Assembly: GCA_027574665.1 (NCBI GenBank)
Contig: CM050654.1
Location: forward strand, 38,583,722-38,647,721
Direction of reading: 5' to 3'
DNA: 64,000 bases
Origin: Rhynochetos jubatus
Lineage: Eukaryota > Chordata > Aves > Eurypygiformes > Rhynochetidae
The translations under genes and the position numbers were made by a program. The stretch's first letter is position 1; each line of letters starts with the position of its first letter. This document shows, piece by piece, positions 22,624 through 36,042 of this stretch. The notes under the pieces were generated by a model. That model had not been told where the DNA came from. It did no database searches and was given only the letters and a program-made list of their open reading frames with translations.

Positions 22624-24457
22624 CAAATAAAGCCAGGTGACCCACTTTGACAAGGCTGTGCTGTGTGTTCATGATGGGTTACAGAGCTGCACGTTCTCTG
22701 CAAATGTAGACCTGGTCATTGCAGAGAGTCCTGGGGAGGAAATTACCCTGGGGTCTCTCCTGGCCAAGGAGAGTGATCTATTTAAAGGAGACACCATAGC
22801 CCTATATAAAAAGTGTTGTACTGGAACACTGGGGGTGGTTCCCCCCCATTTGAATATGTCTTTTTGCTAATTGGTTGGTGTGTGTTTGGGCTTTTTTCAA
22901 CTTTGTCACTTTTGCCATGTAAATATTAACTGATTAAATTTCACAGCTTCTTTGTCAAATCAACTATCAACACTGCAGTTTTGATCTGTTATTAAAAATT
23001 CAGAAAAGTTAAGTTCTTTTTGGAGACCAGGCAGGAAGTCTGAGATGAAGTTTAGGGGGAAAAAAGATCCAAATCCTACTCTTCCTGTGGTTTAGCCACA
23101 AGAACATCCTTCTGTTTTGAACAGCATATTTCTTCTATTAAAAAAAAAACAAGGTTAAAAAAAAACCAAAGGAACAAAGACACACAGGACTGTCAGTTTT
23201 AGAGGAGCTGAACCATGGTGGTTTTATGGTTTGGCAAGCGGAGAACATAATTACAACTCCAGTACTGAAAACTGCTAGAGACACTGGCTGAAAATTACTT
23301 GACCAGGATATCTTATTCTGCTTCTTTTAAACTAAATAGTTCCTTTTCTACCCATCTGAAAAAGCACCCTGGAGAACACAAAATTTTTTTTAGCCTTTTA
23401 AAACAGCATCAGAGAAATTCAGTGAGCGATCTTTGGAAAATGGGTTATGTGGTTGAGGCTGGACTGGCCACTGTAACTTCTATTAAGTCTTTCTTCATCA
23501 CCAGTGCCATTTTCTAAGGTAAAATGACTTAAGAACAAGAGAGGAAAAAAAAGATACCTCAAGGTCATTTATGAAGTGGATATCATTCCATGTCTCATCC
23601 GAAAGGGACTTCTTAGTGTTTTATACTGTTAACATTAGGATTTTTATTGTCTGGGCTGAGCAGTAGCCCAATCTGCAAAGGCTACTCTAAACTACATGGA
23701 CTTTGCCAGAACCGCTGCACAGGCAGAGTCCCTGGATAAGGAGCTTAAATGGCAAATGAGGATTATTGTGCTTTACACCAACTCTCAGCAGCGTAAATGA
23801 TACAGGCAAACAAATCTGGTCTTTGAATTATTTGCATCCGTACGGAGGAGCTGGAGAGGCAAAGCTGTGTCACTCCGGGATGCAGAGACTGATATTGCGA
23901 AGTAACGAACTGTGTGGAGCTACCCTGGTGTTGAGCTTTTTCTGGGTCACACATACCCCAAAGCCTTATTTTTAGGAGCTAGAAATGATAATTTGTTTGG
24001 AGAAAGGAGATGTCTTGTCTTACGGATATGATGTACGTTCTTGTTTAATTTCTGTCCTTTCCAGCTGCATCAGTTTAAATTTACATTTGGAAAAAACACA
24101 AAACTTTACTTTTAAGCCCAAGGGCTTTTCTTAAGATGGTGAAAAGTAAGCATTTAAAATATTTGGTCAATGTGTATGCATTTGTGCTTTGAACTATTGT
24201 ATATTAGACTGTTTTTTAAACCATCAGATTACTTTTAAAATGCTATATTTAGTATAAGTAACTTATTTCTGACCTAAGGCACCTCAAGAGTGGTTATTTG
24301 ATAATACCAGGGAATAATGAACTCTTTTCAGTTTTACCAGCAGCCATGTTACAATGATCTGTCACTTGAACTTGATCTATTCTTGTTTAATCTGATAACT
24401 GTCCCCATTTGTGAGATGACAGGCCATATTCATGGTTGATTTTCTTTTTCTTTCCAG

Positions 24458-24547
24458 AAACCAGGGTATAAACCGGAGTGTGTGGATTTGTGTGGTGCTC
24501 GCATTGAGTGGACCTCAGAGAAATCCAGCAGAAAGAATGTCTTTCAG
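24458..24547 (+). CDS. ARHGAP15: ARHGAP15 coding exon: PH domain, later strands
   Basis: 90 nt, 30 codons, phase 0 at both ends. It begins KPGYKPECVDLCGARIEW and ends TSEKSSRKNVFQ. VDLCGA.IEW and SSRKNVF are the middle-to-late PH strands; the NVFQ end continues in mammalian ARHGAP15 into the ITTVSG-type strand on the next exon, which is not in this window. Acceptor TTCTTTTTCTTTCCAG is strong; donor CAG|GTAAGA at 24548 is close to consensus. The exon is symmetric, so skipping would delete PH strands without a frameshift and should abolish phosphoinositide binding (inference). The opposite-strand open frame here is a shadow. Confidence 0.96.
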
Positions 24548-27500
24548 GTAAGAGGCAAAGCATGCATTCCATTATACTCAAATGAGCAAACTCTATGTTA
24601 AGAGGTAGGTTTTATTTTCTTTTTTTTTTTAATAACTAAAGGCTGAGTTAATACAGTGTTTTTCTTACCAATACAGGAATGTAACATTTTATCAAACATC
24701 AGTTTACTATTTTTCTAAGAGAAGGAGCTGAGTCTCTAAAACACTTGAGAACTTGTTGATTTATTGATTAATGCTCTATATTCAATTTGTTTTTAAAACT
24801 TAGTAGGTAATTGCTTTGGGTTCAGGCCTAGAATCTTGACCTAAAGGACTTCCATAAACACAACTTCTTCCAACTGCTTATACAAGCATTGCTCCAACAC
24901 AGTGCGGTTACTCTGTTTATTTTTATTGCTGTTCAGGCTCCTCATACGGTGATGACCCAGGTTCATTTCTGGAAAGGGAGGAGAGGATTTTAAAAGCTTG
25001 CCTCTGTCAGGGACAGCATAGAAGGACATGTATTCCTCATAGGTCTATTCTTCATTGATGGAAAATATTATTTAATTACTTCACCTAAATCCCATTGAAT
25101 TGAGAGGGTGGATCAAGGACCAAGAAGATGAAAGAAAGAGAAAAGAGTTACTGCAAGGTTAACATTCCAGGATCTAGGGGCTAAAATAGTTTATTGCAAC
25201 ATCTTCAGGTTTTGGACATAATCCAGCTCCCATGAATATCAATAGAAAGGGTGTGTTTTTTGTTTCACTAGAAGTTGCATCAAGCCACATCAAAATATTA
25301 TTCTCTATGAACTGAGTTGTTTCCCAGAGCTCTAACATGAAGAATTTTAGCAACACAAACAACAAAGGGAGGAGAGATGCAGAAGGAAACGTGTCAGGAT
25401 CAAGATACTGTTAGTTACCAGATAGTCCTTTGGCATCATCACCAATGAAACATGCTAGAGTAACCAACTGTGCCTGGGTCTGGGGTTTAAGGAGAAAAAA
25501 GAAAAGGCACCACACACAAAAACACCCTAAGGGACTGTGCGTGATTTCTTGAAAAGAAACCTCTTTGGGTCAACTGGGTGTTACAGAAACTTTTTCAAGG
25601 TTTATTTTTCTAGACATCTTTCCAAAGCACATTCAATATTTAGAAATATTCCTCTTCTTCAAGACAGTGAGACCTATGCTTCTATACACCCCACGTCCTT
25701 CAGGTTGTCTTGAAACAACACTTGGAGCTTTGTCATTTCCTAGGTATTTTTAGAATAAATATTTTGGTTTTGCTGTCAATCTTCAGCTTTTTCACTTGGA
25801 ACATGATTAAGTATAACCTTAGGCTTCACTCCTGCAACCCCCTGAGCACACTGACAGGTCTTCTGAGCTTCTAGGGTTTGTTTCTCATTTTGCAGTAAGC
25901 AAAATTTCTGTTTGAAAATGCATATTGGCGTGGTGAGTCACTGAAGCTAATACATTTCCAGTGTAAAGACAAATGAAGGTCTGTTATTGATTTACCAAAC
26001 TGGTTGTATGGAGACTTTGCAATGCATTTTCTTCTCACTTCTGTTAGTGTGAGGTGTAACTCCACTGAATCAGAATAATGTGAGAAAGGAAACTCATGCA
26101 CTAGTGTTTGAACCCATTAAAATGTGTCTTCATCAAGCCAATAAGTGAGTGGGAGAGACATTAAGAAGTAAAAGCATGGGAGGAAGGACATATGTTAAGA
26201 CACATTTTGAAAAGGGATGGAGCATTGTTTAGACAGAGAGCTACAAGAAGATTATGCCAGATGGTAAGAGCGAAAGAGGAGAAGGCTTTGGCATCAGTAG
26301 TGGTGACATTTTGGGAAAGGAAAGGACTGAACGAGACTGGTGCTACATGAGCAGATAGAGTGGGAAGGGGACTAGAGAGAGAGCGAAGATTTATGAGATA
26401 GTCTGGAGGGAATCCAAGGCAAGTTCGAAAATGGTGAGGTCAGTTTGTACCTGGATACTGAATATTTCAGGAAACACTTCTGATGCTCTACTTATCCCAA
26501 GTGGGTGGGAACAAGGTTGATAATATATGTGTACTTATTCATAGATTTGTTCAAATTAAAAGAACATGGGTGACTTTTTGATTCTTTTCTTTTCTGTCCT
26601 AAATATAGATGTGTTGCATTGCTATTTGACTAAATACATTAGCTCCCTAACTCTGAAATGATCAGAAATAAGTATGATTGTATCTTTAAAGCACGACAAC
26701 AAAGCATTGTTGGTGGAGTTTTATTTCATTACTTTCTGAATAACAAAACGTTTTTTCTGATTTAAACAGAGCAATGGTTGCTTTCTGCTAGTATGTTGTA
26801 CTAGCGGTAGATGCAGAATTTTGAGTTTGATTTAACCCGTGTGCTCAATTTGAGTTCATGAATTATAGATTAGAAATAGAAAATGACTACTGAGATTTTG
26901 GTTTGAAGAAAAAGAAGGAAATCTTGAATTTAAAATCTAAGCATATGACAGTTAATGGATGGTAAAATGAAGATGGGTGATAGGAGTATCATAAAGAAAA
27001 TTAATTGGAAACATGATCGATGCAGGAAAAAAAATAAAGGGGAAACTGCAAGTAAATGATATTCAGGCAGGAAATCTGGGTTTTTGGTCTTGATCATGAG
27101 GTTTTCAGCAGTGTTACTCCACTCATTTTAACTGAGCTACTCCCTGTTTAACAGGATAAGTCTGATTTGTCTCTCACACTGTCCAATTTGTGCCTGCAAT
27201 CTATTTCTGTTCTTGATGAGCATATTAATTTTTTTCCTAAGTTTTCCTTCGTAGTAACTGAAAATATCCACATCTTATAAAATATAACCTTCTGATTTTC
27301 CTTCACTTATTTTATTGATGATATAGCTAGCACTGAGGAACAGAACTGGTTAGAAAGAGCTTTACATGGTGTGGGGAAACGTAGCAGTTTGTAGTGAGAT
27401 ACCGTGCTGTTTGTTCTCACTGGCTGAATGACGCGATATACTAGGTCTTCATCAGAAGAGTGGTGAATAAAAGAAGATTTATGTTCAAATCACATGCTTT

Positions 27501-30500
27501 AAATATTTCTGCTAAGTGCTAGTTTGCTCTTTGGTGTTTAGCCTGAAATTTAAAGCACTGAGGATTAAAAGGATTACAACATAATCTTAAATAATCCTAA
27601 GTGTCATTTACAGAGAGATGGTTGTAATAACTAAATAAAACCATGTTAAGGGATGGCAGTGTTGTCAGTCAGCAACTGGAACAGAAACAACGCCTATGTC
27701 ACTCTGTCGCTCTCCTCTTTCCTTTATTTGGCTTAGTTTTATATTGGGTAGGTGCAATTTGATGCAGGTTATCAAAAAAGAAAATATGATAGGCTGCTTT
27801 GTATCAGCACTGATATGTCTTCTGAGGCACCAGTAGCTAGGTTAGTTCACAGATTTTCTCAATATTTAGCAGGTTTTTTTGCTTCTGGTCAACTTTTTAA
27901 CTGGAGTTTATCCTTTCCCCTGCTTTACTCATCCTCTAAATGAAGCAGCCCTTTCTAATTTCAAATTCAGCCCAGACGTCATAGAAGACATGCTCTTGAC
28001 CCCTGGCTTCATAATTCTGGAGCTTCATTAGCACAAAGACTTGTGGCTGTAGATTATTTCCTTGAAGAGGTTTTGGAAGATTTCTCTCAGATGATTCAAA
28101 AAAGAAAAGGAAAAATAGGAGAAAGGTGAAGAGTGCAAAAAAAGGTCATGAGGAGCATACTTAGGAATGGGTGAAGTGGCTTTGTTCTCCTAATAGCACC
28201 ATTCATTTAACCAACAGAAATTTTTTAGTTTGTTTAGTAATATTTTTTCCCTGTTTACCAAGCTCATTTTTTCGGAGGGTCTCATGTGCAGAATTCCTGG
28301 AGTCAAATGCCCTGGCTCTTGTCACAGATCTGGTGTGATACTGGTTTTTGTTTCAAGAAAGTGCAGCTGTAAGGGGTTACTCATTCATACTCAACTAAGA
28401 ATTCTAAGTGTATTTTACAAATAGAGAAATCCGTATAAGACGTACAGTATTTCAACAGCGAGACAGCTGAAAGTACAACTGTACCTATGTGTAATATGAA
28501 AGAATTTTTCTTGCAGCTGTTTCATATATAATAACATTTATGGCGCTGATCTAGGGTAACTCCCTTGTCCTTGAAGCTATCCAGCTTTGTCCAAGAGCAT
28601 AATCTGAATGATAAGCTATTTTGTTCTACATTCTGTAGGATCAGTATAGTATCTGGATGCCTCCCAGGAATGTTTTAAGTCACCGCTTTTTGCCATGAGA
28701 GGGATCATTTTCTTTTCCATGATCTCTCTAGAGGAAGCATTGAGAGTGCAACGTGGAGGGGCTTGGGTCAGGATGGTGTTTGGATTTCATTCTGTGTTTT
28801 TAAATGTAAATGCTGTATAGAAGAGGCAAATATGAGAAAGCCACCTTGCACTCAGACAGATGTGAAACTTCTGGTGGTCCTTAGCAGCAGCTGGAGCATG
28901 TTCCCTATCCTGAACTGGCCCCAGAGAACATGCTGATTCCTGAAGCCTGAGGAGCTCTTGTCTGCAGCTCCTACAAAGTGCACAGTAACCTTTGCTGGCT
29001 TTGAATTAGGTATGCATTAGGCGGACCTGTTGTGATTTTGAAACGTGCGTACAGTGTTTTGTCCACTTCTGGAGGTTACTGATGTGATTGTGGTTTAATT
29101 TCTGTCCCACAGACCTGCATATATTATTGCCTAATTAAAAGACTTGGCCACATCACACAGCTATTACATGGTGTCGGCAAGAGGTTGTTTAAATAGTAAA
29201 GTTATTATTTACTTTTATTATAATTACTTTTTAAAAAAAGTACAAGAAAAGGTCTCTGTCATCATCTTAGAGATGTTCAAGTGTATATTTTTATGGAACT
29301 AGTATTCTCTTTTTATTGGGGCAAGTGGGAGATCATGAACACAATGACGTGGGATGGTCTCTATATTTGTTTCCATTTCTCTCTTCTGTCTTGTTAGCGA
29401 CCTTACCAGAAAAGCCCCTGCCAAAATGCTCAGGAAAACCCAATGAATGGATACAGAAAATCTTCTGACTTCTCTATATATCAGTTTTTTCTTTTGTAAC
29501 CTAAAGACAAGACCTGTGTGTGAATGTTTTATCTTGTTGTTGAATTTAGTTGGTTTTATTTTTTTTTTTTTTTCATTTTGAAAGCCACATATTACTTTCT
29601 GTATTTAGCAGAAATGAATGTAAAATGTAGAATCAGAGCTATGAGTGGGGGACACTTTAAATATACATAATTTATACTTATTTCAGAATTATGGGACACA
29701 CTTCTTATTCTACTTTTATGATGGCGTAGCTCTGTGGACGTTTTTTGAATCACTTCTGATTTACAGAATTTTTCTGTTGAAAAATAGGCTCTTTATTAAT
29801 ATTTATTAATTGCCTTATAATCTTCTCATTTCTTTTAATCCAGAAGCTAAAAATGAAACTATGCTTTCTTCAATTCATTGCCTTACTTGAGTCCCCAGAT
29901 TTTCTGAGGTGTCAAGCAATTCAGATCACAGCCTTTTCTTTGGAGTCTGCTGTTACAATAGTGCTCTTAGCATGCAAGACTGGGCAGGCTTTTATGCAAG
30001 TAATAGCAGTAGAGGTGTATTTTCAATTAATATCTGTATGCCAAATTTTTGGTGTTGATTAAAAAAGAAAAGAGAGAGAACGTAGTGTAAGAAGAAAAGT
30101 ATCCTTGATTGTGCAGAAAGTCTTGCAGAAAATAGAATATTGTACCTGATACACATTGTAAATATTATACATCTGAGAAGGCACTTTGACTTCTAAAGGC
30201 TTGAACATGACATTTTAAGGTGATAAAGGGGAGAGACATTTAGAGATACTTGGTAATATTTTTTTTTTTTTGTATATGTGTGAGAGTATGAAAAGGGCAG
30301 ATTTAATCATAATCACTCTACCTGTGTTGATAGTAGCAGTTCCTGACACTCAAGGAGGTGTTCCTGGTTATGAAAGACCAAAATAGGTGGAAATATTAAC
30401 TGAGAAAGAAAAAGATCCTCATCTAATCCTGAATAAGCAAGGGCCTGGTAACTGAGACACTCATATAAGCTGTGATATATGCAGTTTCATCCTCATTTCA

Positions 30501-30970
30501 GAAGTTCTGGGTGAACAATGATCAGGCAAACGGTCATCCTGAGCAAATGAGCGAGTTTGCCTTCTGCCAGTATTTCACTCTTAGATTTGCTGTTGCCCAT
30601 CTTAGCTGAAAGAGAGTATGTTGATAGTGAAGTGAAAGTGATTTTGCTTTGTGAACTCAGATGGAAAAATACTTGATGTGACTCAAGTTTAAAGAAATGC
30701 CAGGTAATAAAGTCAGTCTCCCCCTGAAAAAATGTGATGGAGAGGGGGACACAAGCAGTGACAACAAAGCTTTGTACTTAATGACAGGAACATACAAACC
30801 CAAATGTCCTGGATTTCATACATATAAAACTAGTAGCACCTTATAGAAACTGATTTATAAAATACTTCATAATATGTACCAAATGTTTGTACTTTGCTTC
30901 AAACTATATGCAGTTTGAAAATAGACAAGGTTTCAGCAGGAAGACACTCAACTTTGATAATGGTGTGCAT
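24548..30970 (+). other. ARHGAP15: Long ARHGAP15 intron, first part
   Basis: AT-rich non-coding DNA after the 24547 donor. Apart from T-runs and short low-complexity tracts I see nothing gene-like. A weak one-armed MITE-like similarity (GGTGTAACTCCACTGA) occurs near 26053. No exon encoding the continuation of the PH domain was found. Confidence 0.7.
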
Positions 30971-31168
30971 CTGAGGGTGGTGAGGCAGTGGGACAGGTTG
31001 CCCAGAGAAGCTGTGGATGCCCCATCCCTGGAAGTGTCCAAGGCCAGGCTGGATGAGGCTTGGAGCAACCTGGGCTAGTGGAGGGTGTCCCTGCCTGTGG
31101 CAGGGGGTTGGAACTAGGTGGGCTTTAAGGTCCCTTCCAATCCCAACCATTCTATGATATGATTCTAT
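30971..31168 (+). mobile_element. CR1 LINE, short 3' end
   Basis: About 200 bp in + orientation: GAGGGTGGTGAGGCA, GGACAGGTTGCCCAGAGAAG, CCAAGGCCAGGCTGGATGA, GGTCCCTTCCAA, and a terminal TTCTATGATATGATTCTAT tail. Heavily 5'-truncated and similar to the copy at 14092, so relatively young. The open frames on both strands here are CR1 shadows. Confidence 0.95.
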
Positions 31169-31449
31169 TTAAAAGCTTTGGGAAACCGAGTTTTCAACTT
31201 CTATAACAGCGTTTCAAAGAAGCTCTGTATACGTTCAACCTTTACAATAGAGTTCCAAAAGTTTCAGGAAAAAGCAACTTTATTCAAAAAAAAGCCAAGC
31301 TGAGCAGTAGAAGTATTTCTCTCACATTCTGTGGTTCCTGTGTCTTCTTTGGGGTAACAAAATCCTCAGTGGTGGCAGCAAAGGCTTCGTGTGTTTTGTG
31401 ACTACAAAATCAGGACAGTAGTTTACTTTTTAATTAAAAACAAACACCA

Positions 31450-31466
31450 CCCCCCCCCCCCCCCCC
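31450..31466 (+). repeat. Poly-C tract (17 C)
   Basis: Seventeen C preceded by ACAAACACCA and followed by a run of 11 A and CCC. Quadruplex potential on the minus strand. Orientation is opposite to the three 23-G runs. Confidence 0.9.
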
Positions 31467-32338
31467 AAAAAAAAAAACCCTACACCACCTTACAATTCTA
31501 GTCACAATTTTACTGAAAATGGAAGGAAGTTATTACTTTTCAGAAATAGTGAAGTCCACTTTTCAGAAGCATCATTTTGTTCTACCTGGCTACTTGAAGA
31601 TTCAAAATTCTCAACAAAACTTGGGTTGATTTGTAGCTAAGTATCATCTTTTTCCCAATTATTGTCCCATGAAAAGCTTCATGAAAATTTCACTCTGCTG
31701 GAAAAAAAAATATCACTTGAAGCATAACTTCAACAACTCATGTAGGTCTTGAAAGGGCTTCAAAGTCTGGATAAAGAGCTGCTGTGGGCATGATGCCACA
31801 GTGGTGATGTCTGCAGGTTTACAGATCACCCCTGCTAGGATACTCGCTGCAGGCCATGAGCTTGGGGTCTTACTGAAACTCACAGAGCTCCAAAATCAAA
31901 ATGAAAAGCAAATCTAAGTTTTTTGTGAAGGTCATGCTGATTTTTTAAAAAGAAAATACAACCCATTTTCTCCAAATCTGACATTAGGTATACATAGGCG
32001 TCTGCTAAAAATTATCATTGTAATAGCTCACCGCACTGTTTTAAGGGCCCATGTTTTGATGGATGTAAGGGCTGATATGTGAGTGACTGAGAGGTATGGG
32101 TGTCTGTGTATGCTCATACACATGTGCTTCTTAGGAAATTATGTGAATCAGTTTTTTGACAGCTATGCTGCAGCTTTCAGAAGTGCAGATGTTATTTGTC
32201 CATCAGAAAAGAAAATATTTATTTCAAGCCACAGGCATTTTTTGCGTTGCAAAAATAAAACGTAACAGCAGTTAATGCTTAATGTGCATGTGAAATAATT
32301 TTGTCAGGGACAGAAGCACAGCTGAGCATTAGAGCCTG

Positions 32339-32647
32339 CGCGTAAGTGCACGAGCAGCACCTTGTGCCTTGGATAACGCCGAATCTTGGGAAAAAGCAAT
32401 CCGGACGGTTTACCCGCGAGCAAAGCGCCACAACGGGGCCGCTTATTTTTCCATCGTTTTTCGGCTGAATTCAGGGAGGGTTCTGTGGTTGGTTTTGGGT
32501 TTGGGGTTTTCTTTTTTTTTTAACAGCTGAAGAAGTGGGCTGCAGCCTCTTGCTGCATTATTCATAAACATATTGCTGCCATCTCGTGGGCAGCGCACGA
32601 GCCGGCGCGGGCAGCGCTCGAGGCCAGGGCTGGCCAGTGCCGGGGCG
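32339..32647. promoter_or_regulatory. Intronic CpG-island-like block, candidate internal promoter
   Basis: About 24 CpG dinucleotides counted by eye in ~310 bp, in two clusters (32339-32472 and 32586-32647), against a nearly CpG-free intron. It is not a CR1 or other repeat I recognise. The first cluster includes a near-consensus 5' splice site (CGC|GTAAGT, GT at 32342). A CTCF-like motif lies at 32576-32589, and a TATAAA occurs downstream at 33016. In vertebrates such blocks often mark promoters; one here would start transcripts downstream of the PH exons. Promoter activity is an inference; a methylation-protected enhancer or unknown GC-rich repeat is equally possible. Confidence 0.45.
32576..32589 (-). 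promoter_or_regulatory. CTCF-like motif
   Basis: The minus strand reads CCACGAGATGGCAG, which fits the CTCF core CCASYAGRKGGCRS at 13 of 14 positions (G instead of Y at position 5). It lies between the two CpG clusters of the candidate CpG island. Single-motif evidence only. Confidence 0.4.
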
Positions 32648-33375
32648 GGGGGGTGGACCAGCTCTGCAGAGGACAGTGATGCAGGTCACTTGGCACCCAC
32701 TAGTACGATGGGAAGCAGTTTTTAAGCATCTTTTGACAAAAAAAAAAAAGAAGAGAGAAAGGGTGGCCGAAGAGTTGATGTTATTAACGCTTATTTTAGC
32801 TGGTTGCTAAATGAGGTAATGTCTGCTTTTAGGAAGGAATAGTGCTGCTGTAAACCTGTGTTCTCTAAATTATTCATGAGGTGGTAGTTTTATGTTTGGT
32901 TTTTTTTTTTTATTTTATGTTTTGGGTTTGTTTTTGTTTTAATGACGATTATCATCTAATCAGCGGGGCTGAGAGGGAAAGTGTAAATAGCTTTGTAAGG
33001 ATGGGCTGTTCGAGGTATAAAGCGCATAACGAGAATTATGGCTGCAGACATCCCGTTTGGTGAACTTGATAAAGCCCTCTGACGTGAGGCCTTTGGTGCT
33101 GCGTTCTGTGTACACATAAAATGGGGAAAACGGTATTTTCAGAGTCCTGGCCGTCAACAGCTGAAAGGGAGAAATGTGAAAGGAGCCTGCCTTTTTCTGA
33201 TTCTTTAGTCCTCTAAGGTTTTATGATTCTCCTGAGTGCAAACAGCTGAATTAATTTAGAAGCATTATGATTTTTGTAGCCTTAATGTAACTTAATATTA
33301 AAAAAAAAAAAGTCTTGATATGGGCCCAAACATTGTGCACGTCCCTTAATTTATCAAACTCTTGGGTGGGGTTGA

Positions 33376-33430
33376 ACCAACCCAAACCAACCAACCAACC
33401 AAAAAAAAACCCCAAAACCCCCAAAACCAA
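33376..33430. repeat. A/C-rich low-complexity tract
   Basis: Begins with CCAACCCAAACC, then (CCAA)n, an A9 run, CCCC, AAAA and CCCCC blocks. Simple sequence, similar in style to the tract at 10867. Confidence 0.75.
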
Positions 33431-35296
33431 AGAGAAAACTGAATCCTAAATAAACTCACTCAGAGATAATCAAATGTGACTTGTTTACATGTTTGGTGCT
33501 GGTATTTCTGTATTCAGCCACTACATTTTTTAAAATCTTGGCTAAGCCACTTTACTCCATGTTTGTGTTTCTCTTTAATGAGCGAGGCAGATATCTAAAG
33601 TTGGCTGGGCACGGCGAGCCTTGGCTGTCCTTTCTCTGAAAGGCAGCACCTCACATTTGTGTGTAATGGGATGCCAGACGACATGGTAGGGATTCACAAT
33701 TTTTTTTTGCATAGGAATGATTTCTACCCTCTTTTTTTTTTTTTTTCCTTCAGTGGTTGGAGAGGAGGATTTCGGATATTTCAAGGTGTTAACTGGACTG
33801 ACGGCAGGCAGTCTGAATGCAAGGGGACAAATGCAAATAGTGACCTTCCCTCTCTCTTAGATAATACACCCCTTGGTTTTCAGCAGAGCAGTCATTCTTA
33901 GGCTGATTCATGGACCACTAATGGGATGGGGAGACTTTTTGAAATGGTAATACAAGCATAGTCAGCCTGAGAAGATATTTAAGGTAGTTCCCAGATGGTA
34001 CAAATGAAAGGGAAACCCAGAATAACATTTTCCACAGGGGATCCTAACTTTTCAAACCTCCTTCTCAAGTTTATTGATTCTGAGGATGCACCTCCAATTG
34101 ATCCCGTTTATAGAGTATTTTTATATGGATTATGAGAGTTGTTAAAAACTTCAGTTTAGGGAATGAATTGCTTGAATCCTGATGTAGTGTTTATTTAATT
34201 TCAGTTTGGGGTCTTTTTTGTTTTCACTTTTCCATTCATTCTCTGATTTGGGGTGAAAAAATTCCTAGTAATTTAATTTATTTACATCTGCAATTGCATC
34301 TGTAAAAAAGGGTCATCCAAGAAGGTTAGCAAATATATTCTTTGGCAAACAAAGTTGCAAAGAGATGTGGATTGCTTACAATTTCATTTTAAAATAGGCT
34401 ATCTAACTTAAATTATCAGGCAGTTTCGATTTTAACACTTAAAATCCACAGCACTTCAGTCAGCCTCCCCTTGTTTTGTTTTTCTGATTGTTGTCATGAT
34501 TGTTACAAACACATTATTGTTTAACACTTTATCACACTGGATATCTAGGGTGTGTTTAGTTCCCCCTGCTCCAAGTCAGAGTTTACAGGTAAACTTCTAC
34601 AGAGTGAATTTCAGTCTAATTTTCCAGGATGGACAGTGTGCGTTTGTATAGGTGAATATTTGTATGAGAGCACGTATTAATTTATGAAAATGGGAGCCAA
34701 ATTACTAAGGTTCTCTAAAGTAATAGAATTATTATTATTGTCTATTTTTTGTACATAGTCATCACTAGGTGGAGGCATACTTTACATATTCTATTGAATG
34801 TGTCATCTGTTATGGACTGAGATGAATTGCATTGATACCGCATAGTTAAGTGAATGAGATGCTTTTTAACCTGAACTGCTGAAGTAACCTGTTACCGCCA
34901 AATGCTCAACTCTCAGCCAGACTGAGCAAGCTTGTGCTTCAACCTCTACTACAGCAGAAAAACAATGAAATTTGACTATATTTACTCGTGGGCTGTACAG
35001 AGGTCTCTTGAATTAATTCAGAAACATCATTCAAGCGTGATAAAGTCAAAAGGAGACGAGTAAGAGATTGAAATAACCAGTATCTACCATTTCAGTGCCC
35101 TATCTTTCAGTACTTAAATCAGTGTAGGATGGATTGACCATGTTTTTTAGTATTTTTTTTTGAGCTTCTTCTTTTAGGTATGGTAGCAAAGTCACTTCAC
35201 AGCCCACCCCTATTTTCTCATGGTACGAGGCTACCTGCTATCGATTGTACAGGTTCGATTTTGACTGAGGGTAACAAGGCCTACCTCCATTGCTGC

Positions 35297-35336
35297 TAAT
35301 ACACTGACTCCAGCCAAACTATCCTGATTTACACCT
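35297..35336. mobile_element. Possible one-armed MITE relic
   Basis: GACTCCAGCCAAACTATCCTGATTTACACC-like wording (split here by variation) resembles the arm ACTCCTGATTTACACC of abundant palindromic sauropsid MITEs. No matching inverted arm was found nearby. Weak call. Confidence 0.3.
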
Positions 35337-36042
35337 TAGATCTTTTGCAGGGTCAGATCTTTTACAGGGGTACGCCTTTTGCAATTGTGGCAGTATATAG
35401 AACACCACGTTTATGTTTCTCTCTTGTGTTTATAAGCTGATATGGCTGAGTCTGGACAAGCTGGTCCATGGCCAGCACAGCCCTAGACACATATTTGAAA
35501 GGTCACAAACGGAAATTCTTGGGTGTGAATGTGGGAATCGGATAAGAACTCTTCCTCCATAATTCAAATACTGTATTATGACTCTTCACAACTTATAACA
35601 TCCACTGGCTTTTATTGTAGGAGAAAGAAGCATCATGGTGCACAGACTATAGAGAAAAAACACAATTTATTCAGGAAATAATCATTTTGAGTAAGACAGA
35701 GATTCTCTTCTAAGCATGCTGAGAAAAATGGGGGAAATAAATTTTTACATCATTGTCATTTTAATATATTTTAGAGAGTGGAATCAGAATTGCTGAGAGA
35801 CACTTCCTGAGCTTTGTAGCTTCTTAGCCCCAAACTGTCACAGTGGCCTTGAGTTTTGTCACCTGCCTTGGGATGCTCTGTCCCTGCTGGGGACAGGCTC
35901 TGCCACACCTTGGGGCAGTGTCAGCCAGTTACACCCTGGGGCAAGTGCCTCTCAGCCCTGCCCATAGACAGGGATGAAGAAGTATGTAATGGAGCTGAAA
36001 TACAACTCCCTTTCTTTTTGGTAATTTTTTTCCTGTATATTC

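Larger units (their letters stand above)
18725..24457 (+). other. ARHGAP15: ARHGAP15 intron (5.7 kb)
   Basis: Runs from donor GTAGGC to the acceptor TTTCTTTTTCTTTCCAG. It contains the TIR element at 18978-19291 and a T20 run at 22604-22623. The 77-codon frame at 22637-22870 has no recognised homology. No exon is visible. Confidence 0.85.

Noticed and set aside
22637-22870. 77-codon + frame after a T20 run, considered as a retrogene fragment
   Set aside because: No parent protein recognised; the poly-T would imply an antisense insertion, opposite to the frame, and no poly-A signal is present on that strand.
30887-31150. Open frames on both strands
   Set aside because: Shadow frames of the CR1 fragment at 30971-31168.
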